DNA of 54,672 bases from Perkinsus olseni (taxonomy: Eukaryota; Perkinsozoa; Perkinsida; Perkinsidae), in contig JABANP010000359.1 in the NCBI GenBank assembly GCA_013115135.1, positions 1 to 54,672 on the forward strand, given 5' to 3'. Under the pieces are notes generated by a model. That model was given only the letters and a program-made list of their open reading frames with translations, was not told the origin of the DNA and made no database searches. Shown piece after piece: positions 39,033 to 49,610 of the stretch (position 1 is the first letter of the stretch; each line of letters begins with the position of its first letter). Position numbers and translations under genes: made by a program.

Positions 39033-39906
39033 GAGATTGCGAGATCCGGTCCTTCGCGGAGGCCGACCACGCGTCACCACGTCACGTGGTACGGTACCAC
39101 GAGTTCCACGTGACACGAGGCGAGATCGCACACGCTTACACCGAGAAACAAAGTTCATTCGACAAGAAAACTTCTCGAGGCAATGAATACTTCAACGGTA
39201 TACCCGCGGTTGATCTACTAAATTCGATTCAGGTTTAAACTGTGTTAGAGAGATGACGTCAATAAGACATAGCATATCCGGCTGTGTCACTCACGCTAGC
39301 AGGCTAGCGGCGAGACAAGCCTTGCTCGAACCATTCAGCGCCCGCCAGCTTGTCGACTCGGATGAGTCGGTTGAGCTTGTTAATAGGAGCGATCTTTGGT
39401 ATGAATCATCTCGTCCTTGGATGCAGTCGATCAGGGTTCAAGTTTCGGCGGCGGATCATCTGCCGAACGCGGACGCGACCCGCGGGAACACCCGAGAGAC
39501 ATCCCTCGGCGACTGTCCCCTGCGTGATACGGGCTGCGTTCAACACGATGTACTGTCTCCGCCATGACGACCTAGGTAGGATGTAAAACAATATCATTTG
39601 GCGCCCAGCTCTCTACGAGACACCCTCCTGGATGAAAGCCTCTTACTATGGTCTCTAGCTGCGCCCTCAAAGTATCCTGAAAAGAGGTCTCTGAGGAGCT
39701 ACGATGGCGTTCCATCAGAGACAAGTCTAATTCCTGTCGCTCCGCCGACAGCACGAGCGCTCTAATCGCGACGACACTGTGGAGCACTTTCTAATCGCTA
39801 GCTCTGCGGGCCGGATACTTGGCTTCCGGTCACGAGTCACCTTGGTCATTCTGAAACTTGCCAGTGACAAGTTGGATCCGCTTTCAGGACTTCACCGTAT
39901 CTCAGC
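39033..39906. other. Flank of copy 3 with the upstream module
   Basis: Contains a diverged copy of the upstream block (CACCCGAGAGACATCCCTCG at 39489 on), about 420 bases before the gene. Chained palindromes lie at 39076-39101. No other gene is seen. Confidence 0.5.
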
Positions 39907-40320
39907 ATGGCAACCATCTTGACGCTGCTCTTTTCGGCTCTAGTGACTACTGTAAGTGCTGACCGGTTCGATTACCAGTACAGCTTCGATAACTACCGCT
40001 TCACTTTTGGTTTTGACCCATCGAGTCGAATTTCTGACGTGAAGATCAAGACAGAGTGTTTGATTCCATCTGGACCGCACGCTGGTACTCCCTACTCTAC
40101 TACCACTTTCACTTTCCCTATTGAAGATGGAGACTGCTTTCACTACTTCCTTATGACCCCCAAGGCCGAGAACGCCTTCGAGACTTATAGAGCGCTATTG
40201 AATGACTCTTGCGGTCTGTCTCTACACGAGGAGGCCTTCCACGATTATTTTCAATTCAGCGGCTTCGTGGTCATCAATATTGACCAATCACACCAGGTAT
40301 ATCTCAAGCCTATGGAGTAG
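39907..40320 (+). CDS. Secreted family protein, divergent copy 3
   Basis: A 137-aa protein. Signal peptide MATILTLLFSALVTTVSA. The mature part keeps the family skeleton: FDNYRFTFGFDPSSRISDV, first Cys in TECLIPSG, DGDCFHYF with the second, SCGLSLHEEAF with the third, then FQFSGFVVINID. Overall identity to copies 1 and 2 is low, but spacing and cysteine order are conserved. The two fragments at 32565 and 37253 resemble this subtype more than copy 1. Its upstream block is at 39484-39538. Its 3' flank (near 41290-41430) is a diverged version of the flank behind copies 1 and 2, so the whole cassette is an older third repeat. The function is unknown. Confidence 0.75.
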   Translation: MATILTLLFSALVTTVSADRFDYQYSFDNYRFTFGFDPSSRISDVKIKTECLIPSGPHAGTPYSTTTFTFPIEDGDCFHYFLMTPKAENAFETYRALLNDSCGLSLHEEAFHDYFQFSGFVVINIDQSHQVYLKPME

Positions 40321-42723
40321 TCGCATCATCACCCGTGCAACTTGGCGGCAGTGAGATCGAATCGATTGATCACTGTAAATTTTGCAGGTTGCTCGAGGCG
40401 AAAGGCCTCCCCAATGTGCATTGGGCCGGCAGTGGATCTTCATCTCTTACATCAGTGTCGAGATAAGCAATATTCCTATTTTCTTTCTTGATAATAATAG
40501 ATAGTACCAGCGGAATGGTTCGGTCATGCCCGGCACGCCTCCGGTATAAGTAGTGAGTCACTACTAGTGACGTAAAGTCTATTTTCTTTCAACAATTCCG
40601 AGTATTCCGTTATATCCTCAAGTAATTTGCTGCGTTAACAGTCAAGTGGCGGAGTTTATGGTGAAAGTGATACCTTTACCTGTTCATGCCTGCTCATACT
40701 CTGCATTATGCAGAGTATGAGCAGGCATCAACATCGCAGGGTGGCATCACGATTGATCATTGTCGTTTGGGTACATAATTGAGCGATAATGTATGTGCTG
40801 TGAGATGATCGTTATTGTTGTATTGTTCCAGGTTTATCCCATTCGTATAACCTCTCCTGCGTAATGTCCAATACTTCATTGTATAGTGATTATCACTGTG
40901 ATACTATTCCGAAGCGGAAAGGTGGAGTTTGGAATCATACGAGTTTGACTCCGTATCGAATCATACGAATTTTAACTAACGAATTTGGGCGCATAATATA
41001 GTAGTGAGCGATTCCTGATGTCTTAGTAGCTATCATGCTTACATAGAACAACTTCACTCCGATGGCGATGAGCCTGATTGGTCGGCTGGTGGATGCCCGT
41101 GATACCTTTTAGTGATATCGGCCCGAAAAGGTTAGGAAAGGAGTCCAATACCAGTAACCTCAGTACTCGCGTCTTGGAGAGCGCTACCGTAGCCGTAGGG
41201 GCGCGCCAGGTTGAGAAAAGCGTCATCCGTTTCTCCACCAGTTCTGGACACTTCATCACAAAACCGATCTTCCGCAACCACCTGAGGCACCACCCAGGGA
41301 CTGAGAGCCTCAAGTAGAGACGTAAAGTCTTTTTGATATTCTCGGCCGAAGCATTCTCTTTCATATCCGAATGAGGGCTGCCGAGTTGACGATACGCTCA
41401 CTCTGTCGCCGCGGGAATGAGCAACATCATTGACCACAAGGATTATTTTAACAACCTTCAAGGTGAAAATTGCACTTGGGATGAATTTTGAAATGTGAAG
41501 CGAGTTGCATTGGCATTTCCAGTTTGGTACTCCTATTAGGGAGTCCCAATGCAATTCCATGAAGAGGATTCGCACGGTGCTCATGGATGAGAGGCTTGAA
41601 CCAGCGCGCTCAGAGCTCAAGCGACAAGAACGGGGTTTGAAGTTCAAACTTTGAACCTGTGCGAGGAATTGCCGTCGAAATATGCTTAAATGCTTAACGG
41701 TCTCCACTGCACCGCTACTATCGATGTCCCATACACTCACTTGTGGCATTTGACAAGTGATGCGGTGTCGAAGCCGGGTAATTCATTTCTCAGCAACTCA
41801 TCAATATTGCCCAACTCTGGCAGGTGCCTGTCAGGGCCACGCTCGGTCTCCTGGGTTAACGCGAGATCATTAACCATAGAAAAATGATACTTACGTGAAA
41901 CTTAACTTATTAACTGTATGACTACTGATTGCACCGGGTGGCAATGCACCTCAGCTTACGTTAAGATATCTTAACCTTAAGGAACATTACCGACACAATT
42001 GTCAAAACAGTGCCCTCTAAGTGACAGTACATTCTAAGTTGGAATTTCTAACCTCTGCATCATAGGAATTTCGCAGCCCTATACTTTGCAGCACTGAGAT
42101 TTTGCTCACCGTTCGTGTTAACGTAAGAATTCCGTGATCTGCCATAATCTCCGCAACCAAATCACGCCGATTGCCATCTCGCGCAACCTCTTCTTGAACA
42201 CTGCGCCTTAACCTTGCTCGCTCTTCTCGTGCAGGAGTAGCAGCAGCGGTACAGGATCCCCGTAACAGGAAGGCCGATGAGGACGTGGGGCACGAACCAA
42301 ATACGATGACCCGTCATGAGTCTCAATCATCAACGATACTGCACAGCAGCTGCAGCGATACCTGGATTCAGCCTCGTTGGCAAACTGGGCCCGACGCCAC
42401 CGACGGTTGCCGATCCATAGTGAGCTGCTGCCGCGATCCGTAGTGGATAACAAGTCCTCAGGGTGTTGGGTACGACGATGCGAGTATATGACCGTTGCTA
42501 CTATTGTTTGTGTATCCTTATTATTGCATTATCGCTCGCCAAGATACTCGCATGTATATCTGAAACCGCCGGCCCCGTAGGCCGAGACGGTCGTTGTAAT
42601 TAAGCTCCATTCATCCAGTCGGGGGAGGTTGCGTTGTCAACTACGGATCTAACAGGGATATGCTCTTGGCCGGCGAACCTGGCATCGATAGGTGGCATCG
42701 ATGGTTAATAGACTAGATCTTAC
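40321..42723. other. Non-coding stretch with diverged 3' cassette flank
   Basis: No supported gene. A frame of 205 codons on the minus strand (41132-41749) overlaps sequence homologous to the 3' flank of copies 1 and 2 and shows no domain, so I do not call it. Palindromes lie at 40549-40565 (8 + 1 + 8) and 40686-40728 (21 + 1 + 21). Confidence 0.5.
40686..40728. repeat. Perfect palindrome, 21 + 1 + 21
   Basis: The left arm begins ATGCCTGCTCATACTCTGCA (40686 on), the centre is T (40707) and the right arm is the exact complement to 40728. Confidence 0.96.
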
Positions 42724-42901
42724 GTCGTCGTGATCATCCGCTCCAGCATCATTATGCGGGGGGACTTGGCCACGGTCCACCGCAGGCGGCGAGGGGAGCC
42801 CCTGAGGAGCTGCGACTTGTGGTGGTGCTGCCTGTGGTGGTACTCCGGCTGACGATGGTGGTGCTGCAGCCGGCGCCGGGACCCCCGGCCCGGAGGGGCC
42901 A
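42724..42901 (-). CDS. Possible Pro/Ala-rich exon
   Basis: On the minus strand an acceptor-like TTTAATTAG is followed by 178 bases. They read as a low-complexity Pro/Ala/Gln stretch (GPSGPGVPAPAAAPPSSAGV, then PPQAAPPQVAAPQG) and end in DDHDD before GTAAGATC, a good donor. The GC-rich, proline-rich content differs from its surroundings and suggests real coding. I cannot find the neighbouring exons and name no family. Another frame gives a His/Arg-rich run that I consider less likely. Confidence 0.3.
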
Positions 42902-44840
42902 CTAATTAAACTTTAAGCATTCAAGAAATGCGTGACAGGTATCACATTGTTGATTTATGCGGAATCCGTACTACGGATAGATCATCTAATTAATCACCGC
43001 CATTTGACCTTGAGTCAGAGTCAGTGTCAAATTGACTCGGTCAATATCCTCGATCTCGTCGCTGTAGCCGATAAAAGCGACGAGGAGTACTACTACGATC
43101 CTAAAGTCGTCCCTTCTATCAGTAATCCTGACAACCTCGTCGTTGGCAATATCACCAGAAAGTTTCTGGTGATCAGTAATCGTTTCTGGCAGAGACGCGG
43201 TCCAGACGAACAATGAGGTTTCCATAGCTCCCATGGTCATCGACGATATCCATCCCAACGATGAGGACAATCGCCTGAGGCTCGTCGGTCTCGTGAGGAA
43301 GGGTGAAGAACATCCACGGAGGGAGGTGGTGGATGGATAGAGGGTTATCTACTATCCGTTCGTATCGTACGAGAAGTAGCGGATTGTTACCCGAGGTAAC
43401 GTACCTCTAGCGAAGGAGGTTCGTTGTGTGCATAGCTGCTAACAATACGGTACAAGTCACTGTGTCACTTGAGTGGGCCACTCAAGTGACTCAGTGACTT
43501 GTACCGTATTGTAATCGTACTACGACTAGATGTAACCAGTAGATGTAACCGGTAGATGTAACCAGATTGTCTGCTGCAGACAATCTGGTAACCATTTCGC
43601 GGTTCTCACGCATTGGCATGAAAGTGGTTGAGGAATCCTCAATGAGGATTGTGGACCACAGTGGGACCACCGTAAGTGGTCCGACCACTTACGGAAGGCT
43701 CAGTCTGGACCGCCCACGGACTCGCACCATCTCAGTCATCACTGGTTGTCCGCCAGTGGCGGAGCGTGGACCTCACGTGACATCCAAGTTTACCGTTAAT
43801 GTTGCTGTGTGTTTTTCGCAGCGCTCGGAATCCCACTTGAGCAACCCTCGATGAATGCTGTGTTCATACAAATTGCGGAGTTTTTTCGACTACGCGTGCT
43901 GCACGCGTCCACAGTAGACGCACATATAAGCATTAAAAATTATATTACAATTATTATGAGCATTTATAAATGTATAAGCATTTCTTCATATTTATAAGGA
44001 TTCGTGATAGCCGAGATTTCTGACCAACCAAACAATGGCCTGTGAGCAATGAAGACGAGACACCCGAGAACGTCGGGCCGAGAACCAGTTACAAGATCAG
44101 TTCTCGCTCCAAGACATTTCTGGCGAATAACCCGATCCCCCCACCGTCGTTTCCCTTACGATGTGCTACGATGCCATCTTTCAAAAATGATCTTTGAAAC
44201 GGCAAGGAAGTAAAGTCGGTTTTCTGAGGAAGAAGTAGGAACGTGAGGAATGGTATTTCGCCCGCCTTGGACTGAACTTCAATCATTGAAGTATTGTGAG
44301 TTCGTACGGCAGTAGAACGAGAGTGTTAGTAGCTCGGCTGTAAGGCTGTTACGCCTTAAAAAAGTTGACCGGAACAGATGGATTCACTGAATGGCAAGGG
44401 CTTTAGGAAAAAACCGTTGAGGTTTCGCGAGAGTTGTCAAGAGAGCAAGATTTTCTCCATTCCGTTGTCTGTTCTTCGTAAGAATGGCTAGTGAAATTTC
44501 TTCGATACTGAATGAGCTGTGGGCCTCCCTTAACGCCACCGCAGTGGATGGCGGGAGGATTGAGATCCCGGGTAAATAACGAAATTACCGCTGCGCCACG
44601 AAATTGCTTTTGGTCAGACACGTTGCTGTCGGCAGGCCCCTCGACGATGGTAGAAGCAATTGATTGGCGAATGGACTGGTGGTGGGTGAGATGATTCATG
44701 AGTTGGGGAAGTTACGGTATGAGGATGTATGGCAGATATTCCTCCCGAGCTGTATCGCTCTGTTGGCGGTTACGGTGCTCGCTAACAACTACGAGAACAC
44801 TACCCTGGCAATCGGTATCGGATCCATAGCCGCAATTGCA
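42902..44840. other. Non-coding stretch rich in palindromes
   Basis: No supported gene. Palindromes with one-nt centres lie at 42964-42978, 43151-43173, 43442-43512, 43561-43589, 43634-43650 and 43670-43694. Around 44570-44620 the minus strand has a tRNA-like A box (GTGGCGCAGCGG), followed by a weak B box. Confidence 0.5.
43442..43512. repeat. Near-perfect palindrome, 35 + 1 + 35
   Basis: Centre G at 43477; the arms run from 43442 to 43512 with a single mismatch (T opposite T at 43463/43491). This is the longest of the set. Confidence 0.95.
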
Positions 44841-44917
44841 GGAGCATGTAGTAGCCTAGCGGTTAGCACTCTCTGGTATCCACCTAGAGGGCGTGGGTTC
44901 GATTCTCGGCTGTTCCT
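44841..44917 (+). tRNA. tRNA-like relic (pseudo-tRNA or SINE head)
   Basis: 77 bases with a good A box (TAGCCTAGCGG, 44852-44862) and B box (GGTTCGATTCT, 44896-44906). A six-pair acceptor is possible (GGAGCA with TGTTCC), and TTTT follows. However, the anticodon stem does not form cleanly (CTCT/AGAG around an 11-nt loop), and the seventh acceptor pair and D stem fail. It is most likely a degenerate tRNA or a tRNA-derived SINE fragment. Confidence 0.35.
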
Positions 44918-47900
44918 TTTGTAGGTCTTGAGAGTCTCAACGCCTGGGGGCGCAACAACTGGACAGCCTTCAGTTCACAGAAGTAATATCCAGCGGTCAA
45001 ACCCTCGCCAAGCCTAGCTTCCATGAATATCCTTCAAGAGTCAACCTTAGATTCGCCATTCCATGTAGTATGAACGTTCGTAAAATAAAGCGCTAGCTGG
45101 ACGCATTTCTATCGAAAGAAAGGGAAAAATTCTGAGAAATCGACCCGCTACTTTCTGTTATCAGTTACTTCGACCCCAACGGTCTTTTCATCGGGGCCTT
45201 CGCTGGAGCCCCGGTAGTGATAACGTCATTGGTGGTAGTGGGAGTGTTATTGATACAACTGGTAGTACTGAGGGAGGGGGAGGGTATCTTACGCACAGGA
45301 AAGATTATGGCTCATCTGATTAAATTTACATTGCTCGGGAAGTGAATTGACGAGGCCGAAAAATGAAGGAATTTTCCCGGGATTTTTTTCGCGAAAAATC
45401 GGTAGTTTTTGCGACTGAAGCCTTGTTGTCGGACAGGAAAGTGGAAACAACAAACTTACCCTTTTTTTGTACTGATCTTCGTGAGTGGCCGCGGTTATTG
45501 GTTATTGAAGGCTCGAAGAGTTGGGAGGAGAATCATAAGAGTTTTGATTGGCAGTGGTTTCATCATCATTGGCTTGCGATTCGAAGGATACCCCGCATCT
45601 CACGAGCGTCGAATTCCCTCGCGCTCTTACGAGTTCGTTTGCTCCGTTGGGGGACATTCGGATACTAATTTTTGTCGGAATTGTTAACGTGTGGTGATTT
45701 TTGATAAAATTTGTATTCATTTTTCCCCAACTTTCTTTTTTCGGTCGGGTTGGTGTTTTGCCACCCTCTTCGATAATTTTCCTCTTTTCATAGCATTCGA
45801 ACTTCCCGCCCGCGTCGACCTGACTGCGATCCGCATCATCTTTATAGTGTAGAATACAGCGGGTTGTGGGGATCGAACCTGGGACCTCCTCGTAGGTAAC
45901 GCTAGCCCTTCAATCGAAGGCGGTTCGAATGCGAGCGGCTCAATCTGAAAAGAAAAAGTCCGAGTAAATTCCATCGTTTTTATCGATATGCTGTTGAGTT
46001 TTTGAACTCCGGTATGCCGAAGAGTATCTTAGGTTGATCATGGAATTTCACGGACGAGAAATTCAATTTTCATTTTCTTCGGGTTCGTTCGTACAGGAAA
46101 AAGTCCGCCCGCGACTTTGTGTAACAGCGACTACGCAGGTTATGTTCGGCTGCATTGTGAATTGGGTGGAAAAATGAAGAAAATCGCGGGGGAAAATTCT
46201 AGTTTTTTTGTGATTTTACTACAAGCGCGAGTTTCCCGTTCCTCCGGCTCTTCAGTGTTGCTATTGTTCATGTCATTCTGTCGGACCCCCGCAGTTCTTC
46301 CGCCGACGACAGCATCCACGCTTTCGAGGTCGATGAGTGAGGCTGAGTTATTCAAACTGTAATATATGGAAAAGATACGCTGGGGTATCCGAGGTTGACG
46401 CGGGGGTTGTACGAATCGTGCAAGATACGCTTGCAGTGTTTCCTTGGAATGATTCGTACCTTGTGGATTTTCCGGAGAGAGTAGGTTGACCCACCGCGAC
46501 CAAGATTGATAATGATCAGTCCCGTGTCGTTTTTTGCTGTTTTGCTGACTTAGTTGAAACGAAATTTTTCGCGGAAATTTCCGTGTCGTCGAAAGAAGGT
46601 TGTGGGTTGAATATTATCGCTGTTATCACTTTTTTCGACGTGAGGTTATCACGAGAAAAAAAGATTCTCGGATCATTTCGAGGGTTGGCGAAAATCGTAT
46701 TTTCGAGCTAAAAGTATCTTCCCCCGAGGTCACAGTTAATAACAGATGGAAATATATTATTTATGAGTATGCAGAGTATCTTTTGAGGTCATGGTTTACT
46801 ACAAGTAAAAAGATATCATTTTCATGAATTGGGAGTATCTTTCTATTCCGTGTCGACCTAGGTTGTCGAAGGGAGCTTCCTTCCGACCCCTTGATTCGCG
46901 AGATGCCGAAGACCTCACGGGCCCCTTCACCAGTATGTCCACTTCATACGGTAAAATCGCATCCGATGGTATCTTTTACTCAAGCGAGGTTGATTAGGTA
47001 AGCTAAGATACCATCACCCGAATTCTTCCGAGTGCGAGAATGATGGGGGATTCCGTGCGACTGGCATGTTCCGATTCACCCAGGAAGAGGGAGAAGGAAA
47101 TCGAAGTGAGAAAGTGAAGGAATCTTTACACAGGTCGAAGGTTCGATCATAATCGATCATCTGGGCGAGCGAGATTGATCCAGGCGAAAGTGAATTCAAA
47201 ATTGTATTCGCGTGAAATGTATTTATTATATAGGTATTGAATTTCACTGGGCTGCAAGGCGTTGTGGCGTAAGTGTAGATCGCTGTGCCCGAGCGTATCT
47301 TTTGAGTTTGAATGCACCTAGCTTCGACTTTAGATACGCGTATCTTCGAGGTCGGATGCGCGTATCTTTCCTAATTGTCAGATGACATCATCTATCATCG
47401 GTGGCATCAAAATCGGCCTTACCTCAAGATTCGACCTCGGATACTCTACGAAAGCATCAGGCCACGCGAAGTGTGCCGCGACGTAGGGTACTTGAAATCT
47501 TGCAATCTTGCATTTCCTCAACTCAGAACTTGGACGGCTTCTGGAATTACGACTGGTCACCAGAAGGTCGACTGGAACGTATGCGGGGACTGCGAGAGAG
47601 GATAGCGAATATCCAAAGGTCGAACCATGCTTGTGACGCATGTCAAAGATACTCCCTTCAGGTCCGCTGAAGAGAAGGCTTTCGCCCGGGATGTAAACAA
47701 CCTCAACGCAAGAAGAAGATCCCGACGGCTGATCGATTCTGTGGGAAATTATTTGCAATAATTTGGCCTTCTCATCGAATTGAATATTAAAAAATTAGTC
47801 GGAAAAATTCTTGTCGAAATTGTTATTACATTTTTTTGAAAAATGTGCAGAATTTTTTGGAAATATGTTCAAAAATTTCTGGAAAAATTTTCCGCGAGAT

Positions 47901-48478
47901 TTTCCGGTTTTTCCCCGCGGGTTTATTGGTGGCATTTCTCGTTTTATTCAGTTCGGCATCACCGATGACCTCATTTAAATCGCCAATGAACTCTCATGTT
48001 TAAACTAATCATGTTGTTGATAGCGTATCTTTCAATCTTGTGTTAACCATGGGTGACACGGATACTAGGATTCTCACCACCTTTCGCATTCTCACCGTGA
48101 ATTCTTTAATAAGAATAATTCCATATACTATCAATATTTCTCGATGTTTCGGAGTCGTCGTCCGGGGAAAAATTAACGGGCACATGAGGACCGTTGTTAA
48201 TTTTTGTGATTTTTATGATAATTAGTAGATCAGAATTTTATGAATATTTTGATTATTATGATGACCGACTGTCTTTATTATAATAAAAATCATCTTTTTG
48301 CCGTGGAGTTATTACTATAAAAATTGTTATGATAATGATGATGATCAAATCAACAGTTTTGCGCTGTTCATATTGTGAGACGTATCTTAGGTTGACGCTT
48401 GCACAAGCCAAAATATCTTCACAAAAAGATATCATCATCATGAACAATTGAAATGTTGCAGTTTTTCCTTCCTTCACG
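44918..48478. other. Intergenic/intronic region with GTATCTT motifs
   Basis: No complete gene can be read. A tRNA-like B-box segment lies on the minus strand at 45865-45905 (AGGTTCGATCC). About 15 GTATCTT/AAGATAC heptamers occur. The stretch 47760-47930 is AT-rich and repeats AAAATTTTTCNG words, typical of introns. Some short frames (for example minus 47378-47758) may hold exons but show no family features. Confidence 0.45.
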
Positions 48479-49300
48479 ATGCCTCGATCGAACCCCCGCG
48501 TTCTTCGTCTTGTAGCCTACAACATTTTCGGTTTCCGGAAAGGGTCGCCGTCGCAGCTGGCCGCGTACTTGAAGTCGTTGATGCCGATCGACGTACTTTG
48601 TCTTAACGAAGTGTCTATTAAAGACAGAAGGCTTGATCAACTTACTCGTCATTTGGGCGAAGAATATAAAAGTTTTTTCTTCAGTACTACCGCCAATAAA
48701 AATCCCGAATTCGGCAACGCCGTTATCACTCGGCTACCGGTGAAATCAGCCAGTCGAATTCCACTGGAAGGAGGGTCGAAGGTTTTGTGGCGCGGCGAAG
48801 CTGTCCAGATCATCAGAAACGGCGTGTTGGTTGATTTTGACGATTTTTCTGTTTGCTGTACTCATCTTGATCACATGAGAGAGACCGAGAGAGTTAAGCA
48901 AGTTGACGGTCTGATAGAACAACTTCGGGAACGTCTCTGTCCGGAAACTCCCCATTTCATAATGGGCGACTTCAATGAACTGTCCAGCGAAGATAACACA
49001 ACTGGCGAGTGGTCGAATTTGAAGCAGCGGCATGAGAATTTTGGATGGCCGTTTGAGAGCGATGAAGTTACCGAGAGACTTCTCCGTGCTGATTATGTTG
49101 ATGTATTGCGAAGCTGCGGAGATCTGAGGAAGACTGCGCACACGCAAGAAGATACTCCTCTGTATCGGATCGATTACGCCTGGGCGAGCGCGGCTGCCAT
49201 TGGACGAGTAAAAAACGGTTTTGTTCACTGCGGAGAAGAAGTTGAAAAATTGAAGTTTTGCAGCGACCATTTTGCAGTTGTCGTTGATGCTGCTGTGTGA
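48479..49300 (+). CDS. Endonuclease/exonuclease/phosphatase (EEP) family protein
   Basis: A 273-aa intron-free protein with all core motifs of the EEP fold shared by DNase I, AP endonucleases, sphingomyelinases and inositol phosphatases. These are Asn in VAYNIFG (residue 15), the metal-binding Glu in LNEV (44), THLDH near 134, GDFNELS near 165, the Asp in YRIDYAWAS near 230 and the C-terminal SDHFAVVVD near 262. The reaction would be Mg-dependent phosphodiester hydrolysis; the substrate cannot be told. No signal peptide or membrane segment is evident, so it is probably intracellular. The ATG at 48479 is the first in frame and gives the usual family length. A GTATCTTAGGTTGAC motif lies about 95 bases upstream, and a 21-bp minisatellite begins 50 bases after the stop. 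One AAGATAC heptamer falls inside the coding sequence at 49148. Confidence 0.88.
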   Translation: MPRSNPRVLRLVAYNIFGFRKGSPSQLAAYLKSLMPIDVLCLNEVSIKDRRLDQLTRHLGEEYKSFFFSTTANKNPEFGNAVITRLPVKSASRIPLEGGSKVLWRGEAVQIIRNGVLVDFDDFSVCCTHLDHMRETERVKQVDGLIEQLRERLCPETPHFIMGDFNELSSEDNTTGEWSNLKQRHENFGWPFESDEVTERLLRADYVDVLRSCGDLRKTAHTQEDTPLYRIDYAWASAAAIGRVKNGFVHCGEEVEKLKFCSDHFAVVVDAAV

Positions 49301-49349
49301 TTGTGTAATATTATGAATCTGTGTAAAAAAGGCGGGTTTTGTTGGAAGT

Positions 49350-49410
49350 AATTTCGTGGCGCTTGACGGAATTTTGTGGCGCAGTGACGAAATTTTGTGG
49401 CGCAGTGACG
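49350..49410 (+). repeat. Minisatellite block 1, unit about 21 bp
   Basis: About 2.5 copies of GTGACGAAATTTTGTGGCGC plus A, the first diverged. Confidence 0.8.
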
Positions 49411-49511
49411 GTAACGCAATTTGAGTGGTAACGCAACGCTTATTGCCGGGCATTACGGCAAGGAAGTAACGCATCTCTGCAAAAAGGAGGATTCCTGTTT
49501 GATGTGATTAA

Positions 49512-49610
49512 ATGGCGCGTGACGAAATTTTGTGGCGCAGTGACGGAATTTTGTGGCGGAGTGACGGAATTTTGCGGCGCAGTGACGAAATTTTGTGGCG
49601 CAGTGACGAC
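49512..49610 (+). repeat. Minisatellite block 2, unit about 21 bp
   Basis: Nearly five copies of the same 21-bp unit with a few substitutions. Between the two blocks GTAACGCA words recur. Confidence 0.85.

Noticed and set aside
41132..41749. Minus-strand ORF of 205 codons
   Set aside because: Overlaps sequence homologous to the 3' flank of the duplicated cassette. No domain seen and the composition looks non-coding.
22160..43694. Palindromes as rho-independent terminators or CRISPR repeats
   Set aside because: No U-tracts follow, arms are unrelated in sequence, and spacing is irregular. The context is eukaryotic.
44841..44917. Functional tRNA gene
   Set aside because: Box A, box B and length fit, but the anticodon and D stems do not form properly.
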